8,291 bases of DNA from Thiotrichaceae bacterium (lineage in GTDB: Bacteria > Pseudomonadota > Gammaproteobacteria > Thiotrichales > Thiotrichaceae): NCBI GenBank assembly GCA_027008885.1, contig JALVDQ010000366.1:1-8291 (forward strand), read 5' to 3'. How positions within the stretch are numbered: position 1 is the stretch's first letter; every line of letters begins with the position of its first letter. Below, one piece after another: positions 1 to 5,171 of the stretch. The notes beneath the pieces were generated by a model. The model did no database searches, had not been told where the DNA came from, and saw only the letters and a list, made by a program, of their open reading frames with translations. Position numbers and translations under genes: made by a program.

Positions 1-1
1 T

Positions 2-628
2 GATAATGATCTGAAGCTCTTGCTCAAGGAAGGGATTGATTTGGTATTTTTGCCGCAAACGCAGGAAATGTACCCCGAAGGCAATGCCACACGGGTTGAG
101 GTTGACGGCATTAGCGACATTCTTGAGGGTGATTCACGTCCGGGGCATTTTTCAGGTGTGGCAACCATTGTGGCAAAACTGTTTAATCTGGTGCAGCCCG
201 ATGTATCTGTTTTTGGGGAGAAGGATTTTCAGCAGCTTATGTTAATCCGGCGCATGGTTGATGATCTTGATTTCGGGATTGAAATCATCGCCGCACCAAC
301 CGCAAGGGAAGAGAGCGGGCTTGCCATGAGTTCACGCAATAATTATCTGGATGAGCATCAGCGCAAGCAGATCGCCCCGGGGTTGTTCGCAGAGTTAAGC
401 AGGATTAAAAAAGCAATTCTCGCTGGCGACAGGGATTATTCAGGCTTGCAAAAAACCAGCGCAGAACACTTGAATCAACAGGGCTTTAAAACCGACTATA
501 TCGAAATACGCAATGCACATGATTTGTCTGTGGCTCGGCAAAGCGATACCGAGCTGGTTATACTTGCATCAGCGTGGCTGGGCAAAGCGCGTTTAATTGA
601 CAATCTTCGCGTAAGCACCACATGTTGA
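2..628 (+). CDS. panC: Pantothenate synthetase (pantoate--beta-alanine ligase), 5'-truncated by window edge
   Basis: PanC joins pantoate to beta-alanine through a pantoyl-adenylate intermediate, using ATP, in the cytoplasm; it is the last step of pantothenate (coenzyme A precursor) synthesis. The visible 208 codons match the C-terminal three quarters of the family (E. coli PanC is 283 aa), so roughly 75-80 N-terminal residues, including the HIGH-like ATP motif, lie before the window. Recognisable family blocks are LEGDSRPGHFSGVATIV, FNLVQPDVSVFGEKDFQQL, the KMSKS-like GLAMSSRNNYL and the C-terminal AWLGKARLIDN. The reading frame is open from base 2; the TTG at 20 is an internal codon, not the start. 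The gene ends with TGA at 626-628. panB is usually its upstream partner but is outside the window. No gene follows closely on the same strand, so this is probably the end of its operon. Confidence 0.97.
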   Translation, partial: DNDLKLLLKEGIDLVFLPQTQEMYPEGNATRVEVDGISDILEGDSRPGHFSGVATIVAKLFNLVQPDVSVFGEKDFQQLMLIRRMVDDLDFGIEIIAAPTAREESGLAMSSRNNYLDEHQRKQIAPGLFAELSRIKKAILAGDRDYSGLQKTSAEHLNQQGFKTDYIEIRNAHDLSVARQSDTELVILASAWLGKARLIDNLRVSTTC

Positions 629-660
629 GAAACAAATACAGGAGCAGTGCTTAAACAATG

Positions 661-676
661 CGCCATTCGGCGTTTT
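661..676 (+). terminator. Possible weak intrinsic terminator after panC
   Basis: A short hairpin (CGCC, loop ATTC, GGCG) is followed directly by TTTT, 33 bases after the panC stop. An outer pairing ACAA/TTGT can extend it across an internal mismatch. The stem is short and the T run is only four bases, so termination would be weak; the hairpin may instead be part of the repeat structure that follows. Confidence 0.3.
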
Positions 677-707
677 GTATCCTCAACGCAGACTACATGC
701 TCTGTTT

Positions 708-776
708 CTGTCTTTAGTTCTCTGTCCTCTGTCCTCAGAAACACCCATCCCCCCTGTTTTTTACATATTTTTGTGT
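708..776 (+). repeat. Dispersed pyrimidine-rich repeat, copy A
   Basis: The element runs from a CTGTCTT-type pyrimidine tract, through TCTGTCCTCAGA and ACACCCAT followed by a C run, to a T-rich tail ending ACATATTTTTG. Its first 47 bases match copy C (3507-3553) at 43 positions by eye. Its second half (742-773) matches copy B (3395-3425) with a single one-base indel in the C run. All copies are in the same orientation. There is no coding capacity that I believe in. Confidence 0.8.
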
Positions 777-806
777 GGTGTTGAGAAGCACCGTTGCCGC
801 AACTGC

Positions 807-874
807 GTAGGGTTGGTGTAGCCATGCGCAACCAACTGAATCTTGGTTGGTTGCGTAAACTCCACCAACCCTAC
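807..874. repeat. 68-bp imperfect inverted repeat (MITE- or REP-like hairpin)
   Basis: The outer arms GTAGGGTTGGTG (807-818) and CACCAACCCTAC (863-874) are perfectly complementary over 12 bp. An inner stem CGCAACCAAC / GTTGGTTGCG follows after a small internal bulge, leaving a short loop. The whole element would fold into a long hairpin in either strand. The length and perfect ends suit a small non-autonomous element or a REP-type palindrome, but no target-site duplication is obvious and no transposase is nearby. Confidence 0.75.
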
Positions 875-886
875 AAGCAATATGCA

Positions 887-904
887 CTGTCTTCTGTCAC
901 CCAC
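887..904 (+). repeat. Degenerate copy D of the pyrimidine-rich repeat
   Basis: CTGTCTTCTGTC (887-898) is identical to a 12-base stretch of copy C at 3521-3532 and runs into CACCCAC, resembling the CACCCAT block of the other copies with about eight bases missing. It sits 156 bp after the equivalent block of copy A, close to the 146-bp distance between copies B and C. Confidence 0.4.
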
Positions 905-942
905 CCGGGTTGGTGCCGGGGATGAAGCCCAACGAGTGCTTT

Positions 943-3279
943 TTAGTGGCTTAAAACCAGCTCACCAAAGACTTTGGGGGATTTCCAGGCGCTGTCGGTT
1001 TCCGCATTCCAGGAGATTTTGGCATCCCGCGAATAGCCGTTGTCGTCATCATTAACCTGAATATCAAAGCCGAGTGTATGTTCAGGTTTTGGTATCACGC
1101 GAAGCGTTGTCCAGGGGATCGCAATATCAAGTTGATAGCCTGCCGGATTGGGTCGCATTGCATAGCGAATTGCGCTGATGTCTTCTTTTGGTGTTTTACT
1201 GCCCGCCTGAATGGGGCTACCCATGCGGAAACTTAAGTGGTAATCATTAAAGCCGTCATATTGATCGCTGCGGCTGGCATCTGCATCAATATAAATTTCA
1301 ATCGAATCGTCTGCCCAATACTGCTTTTTTGAATCTGCCACAAATTTGTCGTCAACAATGCCAACCCAGATATAAAGGTATTTATCATCCCAGTTAGCAC
1401 GCCAGCGCGCGGTTAAATCGCGCGGATTTTCAATCGTTCCCTGAATGATTTTGTTGATGTTTTTGGCTTCTGTTTTATGCAGTGTGTGTTGCCCTGGTGC
1501 CTGTTTGGGAATAATGGCAAAACTCGCCCTGGTTTTTTTGGTATGCCCTGAAATCAGGAATGACGGTATTCTGCCTGGCTTGGGGTGATGATAAACCTCG
1601 CCGCCCTGACAGTTTTTCCACCAGCAGGGGTTGTTATGAATAAAGCCCAGCAAGGCTTGATACTTGGGTGCTTCGCTGTCTGGCTGCGAGATATATTCCT
1701 TGATTCCCCAGCTGCCGTGCCAGGTTGATGGTCGTGGCGCGGAGAACGGCAGAAACAGTTTGCCACCCTGATTCTTCCAGCCGGATAATAACTGGTAATA
1801 TGCCTGCGCCATGCGCGGGTCTTTATTTGCCTGGTACAGATAGGGGGTGGCTCCCTGTGTCATTGAATGGGTTTTGTGGTGTACCAGATGTTGCCCGCCT
1901 TCATAGGCAATCAAATCTACGCCATAACCTTTGGTGATTTGTGCCTGTTTGCGCACAAAGGTCAGCAGGTTTTTAATCGAATAGCGATTGTCCGCACGCT
2001 TCAGCTCCTTAAAGACATCATCAACACTTTTTATTGCCGTCATGCGCTTTTGCGGGATATGAAAATAAGCACCAATGGCAACGGCATCAACGTATTTGTA
2101 CGCATTCTGAAAGCCCAGCAGGGTTTCTGTGAGGCGCGTATTCGTGGTCATGCTGCCCATTACCCGAACCAGTCTTTGAGTGCCGCCAAAAACTTTTTCC
2201 CAGGCTTTGAAGATTTGCACACTTTTCATGGAATAATATTTTGATCCGGCAATATTGCGGTTTTTGTCCAGCTTGAGTTTATAACCGGACTGTTTCATGT
2301 GCTCGGCCTGAGGCACAAAAATATTGTTCCATGCTTCGTTTGAGTATTCGATATAGACCCGCAAATTGGGGCGAAGCTGATTCTTTACCATCTGCGCGAA
2401 TTGAAAAACATAGGTGTTATCGGCATTGTGCGGAATATTAAACCAGGGATCAGCGTTGAGGATATTCGCCAGGCGAATCATAATTTCCAGAGGCACGCCG
2501 CGAACGCCCTCCTTGCCGCCCCAGGTCGCCTTGTTGATTGTGGGACGATCTGCCCATGAACGCACATTATTGCGCGTAATGCCTGCCATATTCATAAAGC
2601 GGATGACTTTAAAATCCTTCATATAATTTAAAAATTCAGGATTAAAAATAATTTGTTTTGCGTATTTTTCAAAGGGAAGAAAGCTGCTGCCACGACATTG
2701 GCTTTGATTGGCGATATAACGGAATGGATTGTCTTTGCAGATTCCGCCGGGCATTATTATTTGAATATTGCGAATATAGTTTTTGGGATTCGTTTTTTCG
2801 ATAAACAGGGTTGCCGTATAGGTTTTGTAGAGCTCTCCCTTTTGCGGCATCGGCACCAGCCGGATAATATCCTTGCCTGGAAGACGCTTGATGAGTTTGG
2901 CACTTGCGCCATAGCGGATCTCTCCCTGTCCCTGGTATAAAACGGTGTATTCGCCCTGCGGTAAAGCCTGAACGGGAATGTGCGCGAGAAAGCGGGTGCC
3001 TGCCTTGCCACCGTTCAAATCCTGCGGCCAGCCATTGGCATCAAATTTTACATTACCCTTTGTAAACCAGGGGCGCGCTTCATCAAATGGCAGGGCATAA
3101 CGAAACAGGTCAACAAAGGGGATACTTGAATCCACTTCAAGTGCTTCATTGGTGTTCATGCCAAGTGGCGAGTTCAGGTTTGCGGGCGGACTGGCGCAGG
3201 CTATTGTGCCTGATGCCACTATCAACATTAGCGCCAGCACTGGCATAAACAGAGCTGTAAAACGGAGGAATCCTTTCAT
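943..3279 (-). CDS. Exported glycoside hydrolase-like protein: clan GH-A-type TIM barrel plus C-terminal CBM9-like domain
   Basis: The 778-residue protein begins with a signal peptide: MKGFLRF, then a hydrophobic stretch to about residue 26. The cleavage site may be after ACA (residues 27-29); a poor lipobox (TIAC) makes a lipoprotein possible but less likely. Residues about 40-180 form a beta-rich N-terminal region. Residues about 185-550 look like a TIM barrel. YIEYSNEAWN carries the Asn-Glu pair (N314-E315) expected of a clan GH-A acid/base, and LIAYEGG carries a Glu (E460) in the position expected of the nucleophile. Residues about 600-778 resemble the CBM9-like fold, with DDSIEIYIDADASRS and WDDKYLYIWV. 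Cysteines at 181/195 and 552/557 could form disulfides in the periplasm or outside the cell. The substrate is unknown; a beta-linked glycan is my inference. The gene stands alone, between two repeat-rich regions. ATG at 3277-3279 is the right start for the signal peptide, but there is no clear Shine-Dalgarno. Confidence 0.85.
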   Translation of the reverse strand: MKGFLRFTALFMPVLALMLIVASGTIACASPPANLNSPLGMNTNEALEVDSSIPFVDLFRYALPFDEARPWFTKGNVKFDANGWPQDLNGGKAGTRFLAHIPVQALPQGEYTVLYQGQGEIRYGASAKLIKRLPGKDIIRLVPMPQKGELYKTYTATLFIEKTNPKNYIRNIQIIMPGGICKDNPFRYIANQSQCRGSSFLPFEKYAKQIIFNPEFLNYMKDFKVIRFMNMAGITRNNVRSWADRPTINKATWGGKEGVRGVPLEIMIRLANILNADPWFNIPHNADNTYVFQFAQMVKNQLRPNLRVYIEYSNEAWNNIFVPQAEHMKQSGYKLKLDKNRNIAGSKYYSMKSVQIFKAWEKVFGGTQRLVRVMGSMTTNTRLTETLLGFQNAYKYVDAVAIGAYFHIPQKRMTAIKSVDDVFKELKRADNRYSIKNLLTFVRKQAQITKGYGVDLIAYEGGQHLVHHKTHSMTQGATPYLYQANKDPRMAQAYYQLLSGWKNQGGKLFLPFSAPRPSTWHGSWGIKEYISQPDSEAPKYQALLGFIHNNPCWWKNCQGGEVYHHPKPGRIPSFLISGHTKKTRASFAIIPKQAPGQHTLHKTEAKNINKIIQGTIENPRDLTARWRANWDDKYLYIWVGIVDDKFVADSKKQYWADDSIEIYIDADASRSDQYDGFNDYHLSFRMGSPIQAGSKTPKEDISAIRYAMRPNPAGYQLDIAIPWTTLRVIPKPEHTLGFDIQVNDDDNGYSRDAKISWNAETDSAWKSPKVFGELVLSH

Positions 3280-3301
3280 AATTATTCAAAATTCAGCTGC
3301 A

Positions 3302-3330
3302 AGTATCAAAGTCTGACTTGTTTCTGTCAA
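3302..3330 (-). promoter_or_regulatory. Sigma70-type promoter of the GH-A/CBM9 gene
   Basis: On the minus strand there is a perfect -35 box TTGACA (plus-strand positions 3325-3330), a 17-base spacer and a -10-like GATACT (3302-3307, four of six consensus positions). The start of transcription would be near 3295, giving a leader of about 16 bases. That short leader has no Shine-Dalgarno match. Confidence 0.6.
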
Positions 3331-3394
3331 AATGGTTCTACTCGCCTGTGAACTATAACCCCTTTGTCTCTTTGTTCTCATACTCACTTATACT

Positions 3395-3425
3395 CACCCA
3401 TCCCCCTGTTTTTTACATATTTTTG
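3395..3425 (+). repeat. Dispersed repeat, copy B (second half of the unit)
   Basis: CACCCAT, a run of five C, TG, six T, then ACATATTTTTG. It is identical to 742-773 of copy A apart from one C fewer. The sequence before it (from about 3365) is pyrimidine-rich like the first half of copy A but too diverged to align confidently. Confidence 0.8.
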
Positions 3426-3429
3426 CGTA

Positions 3430-3472
3430 GTCAGCCTGTGTTGAGGAAGGAAACACGGGAGCAATGGCTGAC
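3430..3472. repeat. Nested inverted repeat between repeat copies B and C
   Basis: Outer arms GTCAGCC (3430-3436) and GGCTGAC (3466-3472) are perfectly complementary, and inside them GTGTT (3438-3442) pairs with AACAC (3452-3456). The inner GTGTTGAG motif also occurs in the left-hand region at about 779-786, and as ATGTTGAG at 622-629, which suggests that the spacer modules are related as well. Confidence 0.6.
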
Positions 3473-3498
3473 CCGTATTCCGCGGGGCTTCATACGGG
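3472..3498. repeat. Inverted repeat next to copy C
   Basis: Arms CCCGTAT (3472-3478) and ATACGGG (3492-3498) are perfectly complementary around a 13-base GC-rich loop. It starts at the last base of the neighbouring inverted repeat, so the two stems would stack as adjacent hairpins. Confidence 0.6.
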
Positions 3499-3506
3499 CT
3501 ACGTTG

Positions 3507-3572
3507 CTGTCTTCAGTCCTCTGTCTTCTGTCCTCAGATACACCCATCCCCCCCTTTTTTTATATATTTTCG
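3507..3572 (+). repeat. Dispersed pyrimidine-rich repeat, copy C
   Basis: It matches the first 47 bases of copy A with four substitutions and then diverges in the T-rich tail, where it reads a longer T run and TATATATTTT. The GGGCTACGT just before it is comparable to GACTACAT before copy A, so the similarity extends a little upstream. Confidence 0.8.
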
Positions 3573-3590
3573 TTTTAAAGAACAGGCTTC

Positions 3591-3827
3591 CTATGCTTTT
3601 AACATTTGATACAGCTCATCTTTTAAATGCAAACGCTTTAGTTTCAGGCTTTCTATAAACTCATCAGATGGTGTTTCGATGTTTTGCTGAATCCGTATCA
3701 TTTCATGTGCCAATTCATCATATTCTTTGAAAAGTCGCCTAAAATGACCATCTTTCATTTTTAAGTCGTGAATCTTGTCGTTATATTCCGGAAACTCATG
3801 GTGCAGATCGTGCTGTTCTCCAAACAT
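3591..3827 (-). CDS. YdcH/DUF465 family small protein
   Basis: This 78-residue, highly charged and probably all-helical cytoplasmic protein belongs to the DUF465 (YdcH) family, whose function is not established. The family pattern is clear: HEFPEYNDKIHDLKMKDGHF near the N-terminus, a middle FKEYDELAHEM helix, and a C-terminal LKLKRLHLKDELYQML helix. The length is close to E. coli YdcH (74 aa). The start is well supported: AGGAG lies five bases before the ATG (plus-strand positions 3833-3837). It lies 65 bases downstream of yrfG on the same strand, so it could be read from yrfG, though an own promoter is also visible. The leader includes a small hairpin (CTTTGT/ACAAAG, 3841-3856) just before the ribosome-binding site. 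Confidence 0.9.
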   Translation of the reverse strand: MFGEQHDLHHEFPEYNDKIHDLKMKDGHFRRLFKEYDELAHEMIRIQQNIETPSDEFIESLKLKRLHLKDELYQMLKA

Positions 3828-3861
3828 TTCTTCTCCTGACCTTTGTTTTTACAAAGACCCG

Positions 3862-3867
3862 ATTCTA
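3862..3867 (-). promoter_or_regulatory. Candidate extended -10 of the YdcH-family gene
   Basis: On the minus strand the sequence reads TGCTAGAAT, an extended -10 with five of six consensus bases, between the yrfG stop and the YdcH-family start. No good -35 box is present at the expected distance; GTTAGA is the nearest and it is poor. Extended -10 promoters can work without a strong -35. Confidence 0.4.
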
Positions 3868-3892
3868 GCACAGGAAGAGGTCAGTCTAACAC

Positions 3893-4561
3893 TTACAAAT
3901 CAGACATTATTTGAGTATAACTCTGAAGCGCGGGATATTTTCCGGTGTCCACAATGCTTTTGCGTGAGTCCGGTTGCTGAATTGCCAGTAAATATTTAAT
4001 GCCGTATCTCTCGGCAGCTTGCAAAACCTCGAGGTTGTCGTCGATAAACAAGCTTTTGTTTTTATCAAAGCGCTCCTCTTTTTGTAATGCCTGCCAAAAA
4101 CCAGGCTGTTCTTTTGCCAGACCAATATCGTGCGCAGTGATGACACGATCAAAATATTGCTGCATGTCGATGTAGGAAAATTTTAAATCTACCGTTTTGT
4201 TATGCGCATTAGTAAGCAATACGACCCTTTTTTGCAGCTTCTGCAAATAGTGCAAAAACTCGATTACATGCTCTCGCAATGCAATCCGCTCTGCAACTTC
4301 ATGCTTCAGATTGACAATATCCATTTGCAGTGTTTCCTGCCAGTGATCCAGGCAATACCATTTTAGCGTGCCTTTATGCTTCTGGTAGTTTGCCAGCAGA
4401 TCGGTGTGAGCCTCAGCGTTACTGATACCATGCTTTTCGGCATAGCGTTTGGGCATGTGCTCAAGCCAGAAATGGTTGTCAAAGTGCAAATCCAGCAAGG
4501 TGCCATCCATATCCAAAAAGACCGTTTGAATATTTTGCCAATTGATAGGAATTTGTTTCAT
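3893..4561 (-). CDS. yrfG: GMP/IMP nucleotidase, HAD superfamily (YrfG)
   Basis: YrfG is a cytoplasmic HAD-family phosphatase; the E. coli protein removes phosphate from GMP and IMP. The motifs are intact: motif I FLDMDGTLLDL with nucleophile D17 and D19, motif II VLLTNAH (T117), motif III Lys in LAKEQPGFW (K150), and motif IV LFIDDNLEVL (D174/D175). FDNHFWLEHMP and WYCLDHW are close to the E. coli sequence. I chose ATG at 4559-4561, which gives 222 residues, the same length as E. coli YrfG, and starts just before the conserved INWQNIQTV; GGAG lies 11 bases upstream. The frame stays open further up to 4648, but those extra 29 residues are hydrophobic, unlike the family, and fall in the divergent nudE gene. 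The pair yrfG/nudE is divergent with 19 bases between starts. Confidence 0.93.
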   Translation of the reverse strand: MKQIPINWQNIQTVFLDMDGTLLDLHFDNHFWLEHMPKRYAEKHGISNAEAHTDLLANYQKHKGTLKWYCLDHWQETLQMDIVNLKHEVAERIALREHVIEFLHYLQKLQKRVVLLTNAHNKTVDLKFSYIDMQQYFDRVITAHDIGLAKEQPGFWQALQKEERFDKNKSLFIDDNLEVLQAAERYGIKYLLAIQQPDSRKSIVDTGKYPALQSYTQIMSDL

Positions 4562-4580
4562 CTGCTTGTAAACTCCACAC

Positions 4581-5171
4581 ATGAATGTAATAAAAAATGT
4601 AAGAAAAAGCGTAACAAAAAACGCACCAGATAAAAAACCGCCCACCATACACCAAACCCGGATTGTTGCCAGCAGTCATCTGTTTAAAATTGAGGCACTT
4701 GATCTGGAATTTTCCAATGGCGAAAAGCGCCAGTATGAGCGTCTTGTCAGTCGTGGGGCGGGAGCGGTACTGATTGTGCCTGTTCTTGACCAGCATACCA
4801 TATTGCTTATCCGCGAATATGCTGCGGGTACAGAGCGCTATGAACTGGCGTTTCCCAAGGGCAAGGTCGAAAAAGGCGAAGCCATACTGGATGCTGCGAA
4901 TCGTGAGATTATGGAAGAAGTCGGCTATGAATCTGGCAATCTTTCATTAATGAAAAGCCTGAGTCTGGCACCTGGCTATTTGGGGCATATCACGCATATT
5001 GTTCTCGCGCAGGATCTCTTGCCACATCGTGAAGAGGGCGACGAGCCAGAAGAAATCGAGGTCGTGCCATGGAATATCAATGACATGGACGCATTGCTGG
5101 ATCGTGATGATTTTGCCGAAGGTCGTAGTGTTGCCGCGCTGTATTTATTGAAGCTGGCTCTTAAGCTGTAA
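4581..5171 (+). CDS. nudE: ADP compounds hydrolase NudE (Nudix family)
   Basis: NudE is a Nudix hydrolase that cleaves ADP-ribose, NADH and diadenosine polyphosphates. The 196-residue protein aligns with E. coli NudE: LEFSNGEKRQYERL, AVLIVPVLDQHTILLIREYAAGTERYELAFPKG, and AQDLLPHREEGDEPE. The Nudix box is canonical (GX5EX7REUXEEXGU) from G94 to Y116, with metal-binding E109, E112 and E113. The start is ATG at 4581: an in-frame TAA at 4569 excludes earlier starts and no ATG, GTG or TTG follows before the conserved region. It has about 12 more N-terminal residues than the E. coli protein, rich in Lys and encoded by A-tracts. No Shine-Dalgarno is visible. Its promoter and that of yrfG must lie inside each other's coding sequence or 5' end. 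The 3' end overlaps the convergent acyltransferase gene by 27 bp. Confidence 0.95.
   Translation: MNVIKNVRKSVTKNAPDKKPPTIHQTRIVASSHLFKIEALDLEFSNGEKRQYERLVSRGAGAVLIVPVLDQHTILLIREYAAGTERYELAFPKGKVEKGEAILDAANREIMEEVGYESGNLSLMKSLSLAPGYLGHITHIVLAQDLLPHREEGDEPEEIEVVPWNINDMDALLDRDDFAEGRSVAALYLLKLALKL

Larger units (their letters stand above)
629..942. other. Gene-free region with repeats and hairpins between panC and the GH-A/CBM9 gene
   Basis: Both flanking genes run into this 314-bp region. It holds a small hairpin at 661-676, repeat copy A (708-776), a short perfect palindrome (GTTGC-C-GCAAC, 793-803), a long imperfect inverted repeat (807-874), a degenerate repeat copy (887-904) and a small GC-rich hairpin (CCCGG 904-908 with CCGGG 916-920). 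Open frames through it appear to be chance: they consist of repeat sequence, lack ribosome-binding sites and resemble no family I know. Confidence 0.7.
3280..3590. other. Gene-free region with repeats between the GH-A/CBM9 gene and the YdcH-family gene
   Basis: This 311-bp region contains the GH-A/CBM9 promoter at its left end, then repeat copy B, two adjacent inverted repeats and copy C. Copy C ends about 18 bases before the stop codon of the YdcH-family gene. There is no convincing terminator for that gene; the only oddity after its stop is a run of A and G (minus strand) belonging to the repeat. Open frames here appear to be chance. Confidence 0.7.

Noticed and set aside
496..831. Minus-strand open frame of 111 codons across the end of panC and repeat copy A
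   Set aside because: It is antisense to panC and then made of repeat sequence, with no ribosome-binding site and no recognisable family.
807..942. Possible integron attC site or gene cassette around the GH-A/CBM9 gene, because of the palindrome and a GCCCAAC motif at about 928-934
   Set aside because: The palindrome ends are not attC core sites and no GTTRRRY partner lies at the right distance and order. The gene has its own promoter and no integrase is seen.
1867..2244. Plus-strand open frame of 125 codons inside the GH-A/CBM9 gene
   Set aside because: It is a shadow frame antisense to a well-supported coding sequence with clear catalytic motifs.
3318..3658. Plus-strand open frames across repeat copies B and C
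   Set aside because: The translations are low-complexity Ser/Leu/Pro strings from the repeat itself. The frames lack ribosome-binding sites and one runs into the antisense of the YdcH-family gene.
3841..3856. CTTTGT/ACAAAG hairpin as a terminator of yrfG
   Set aside because: In the yrfG direction no T run follows the stem, and it lies immediately before the ribosome-binding site of the next gene, so it is at most a leader hairpin.
4562..4648. Longer start for yrfG giving a hydrophobic N-terminal segment
   Set aside because: The 222-residue form matches E. coli YrfG in length and N-terminus. The extra segment is antisense to A-rich nudE codons, which explains its Phe-rich look.
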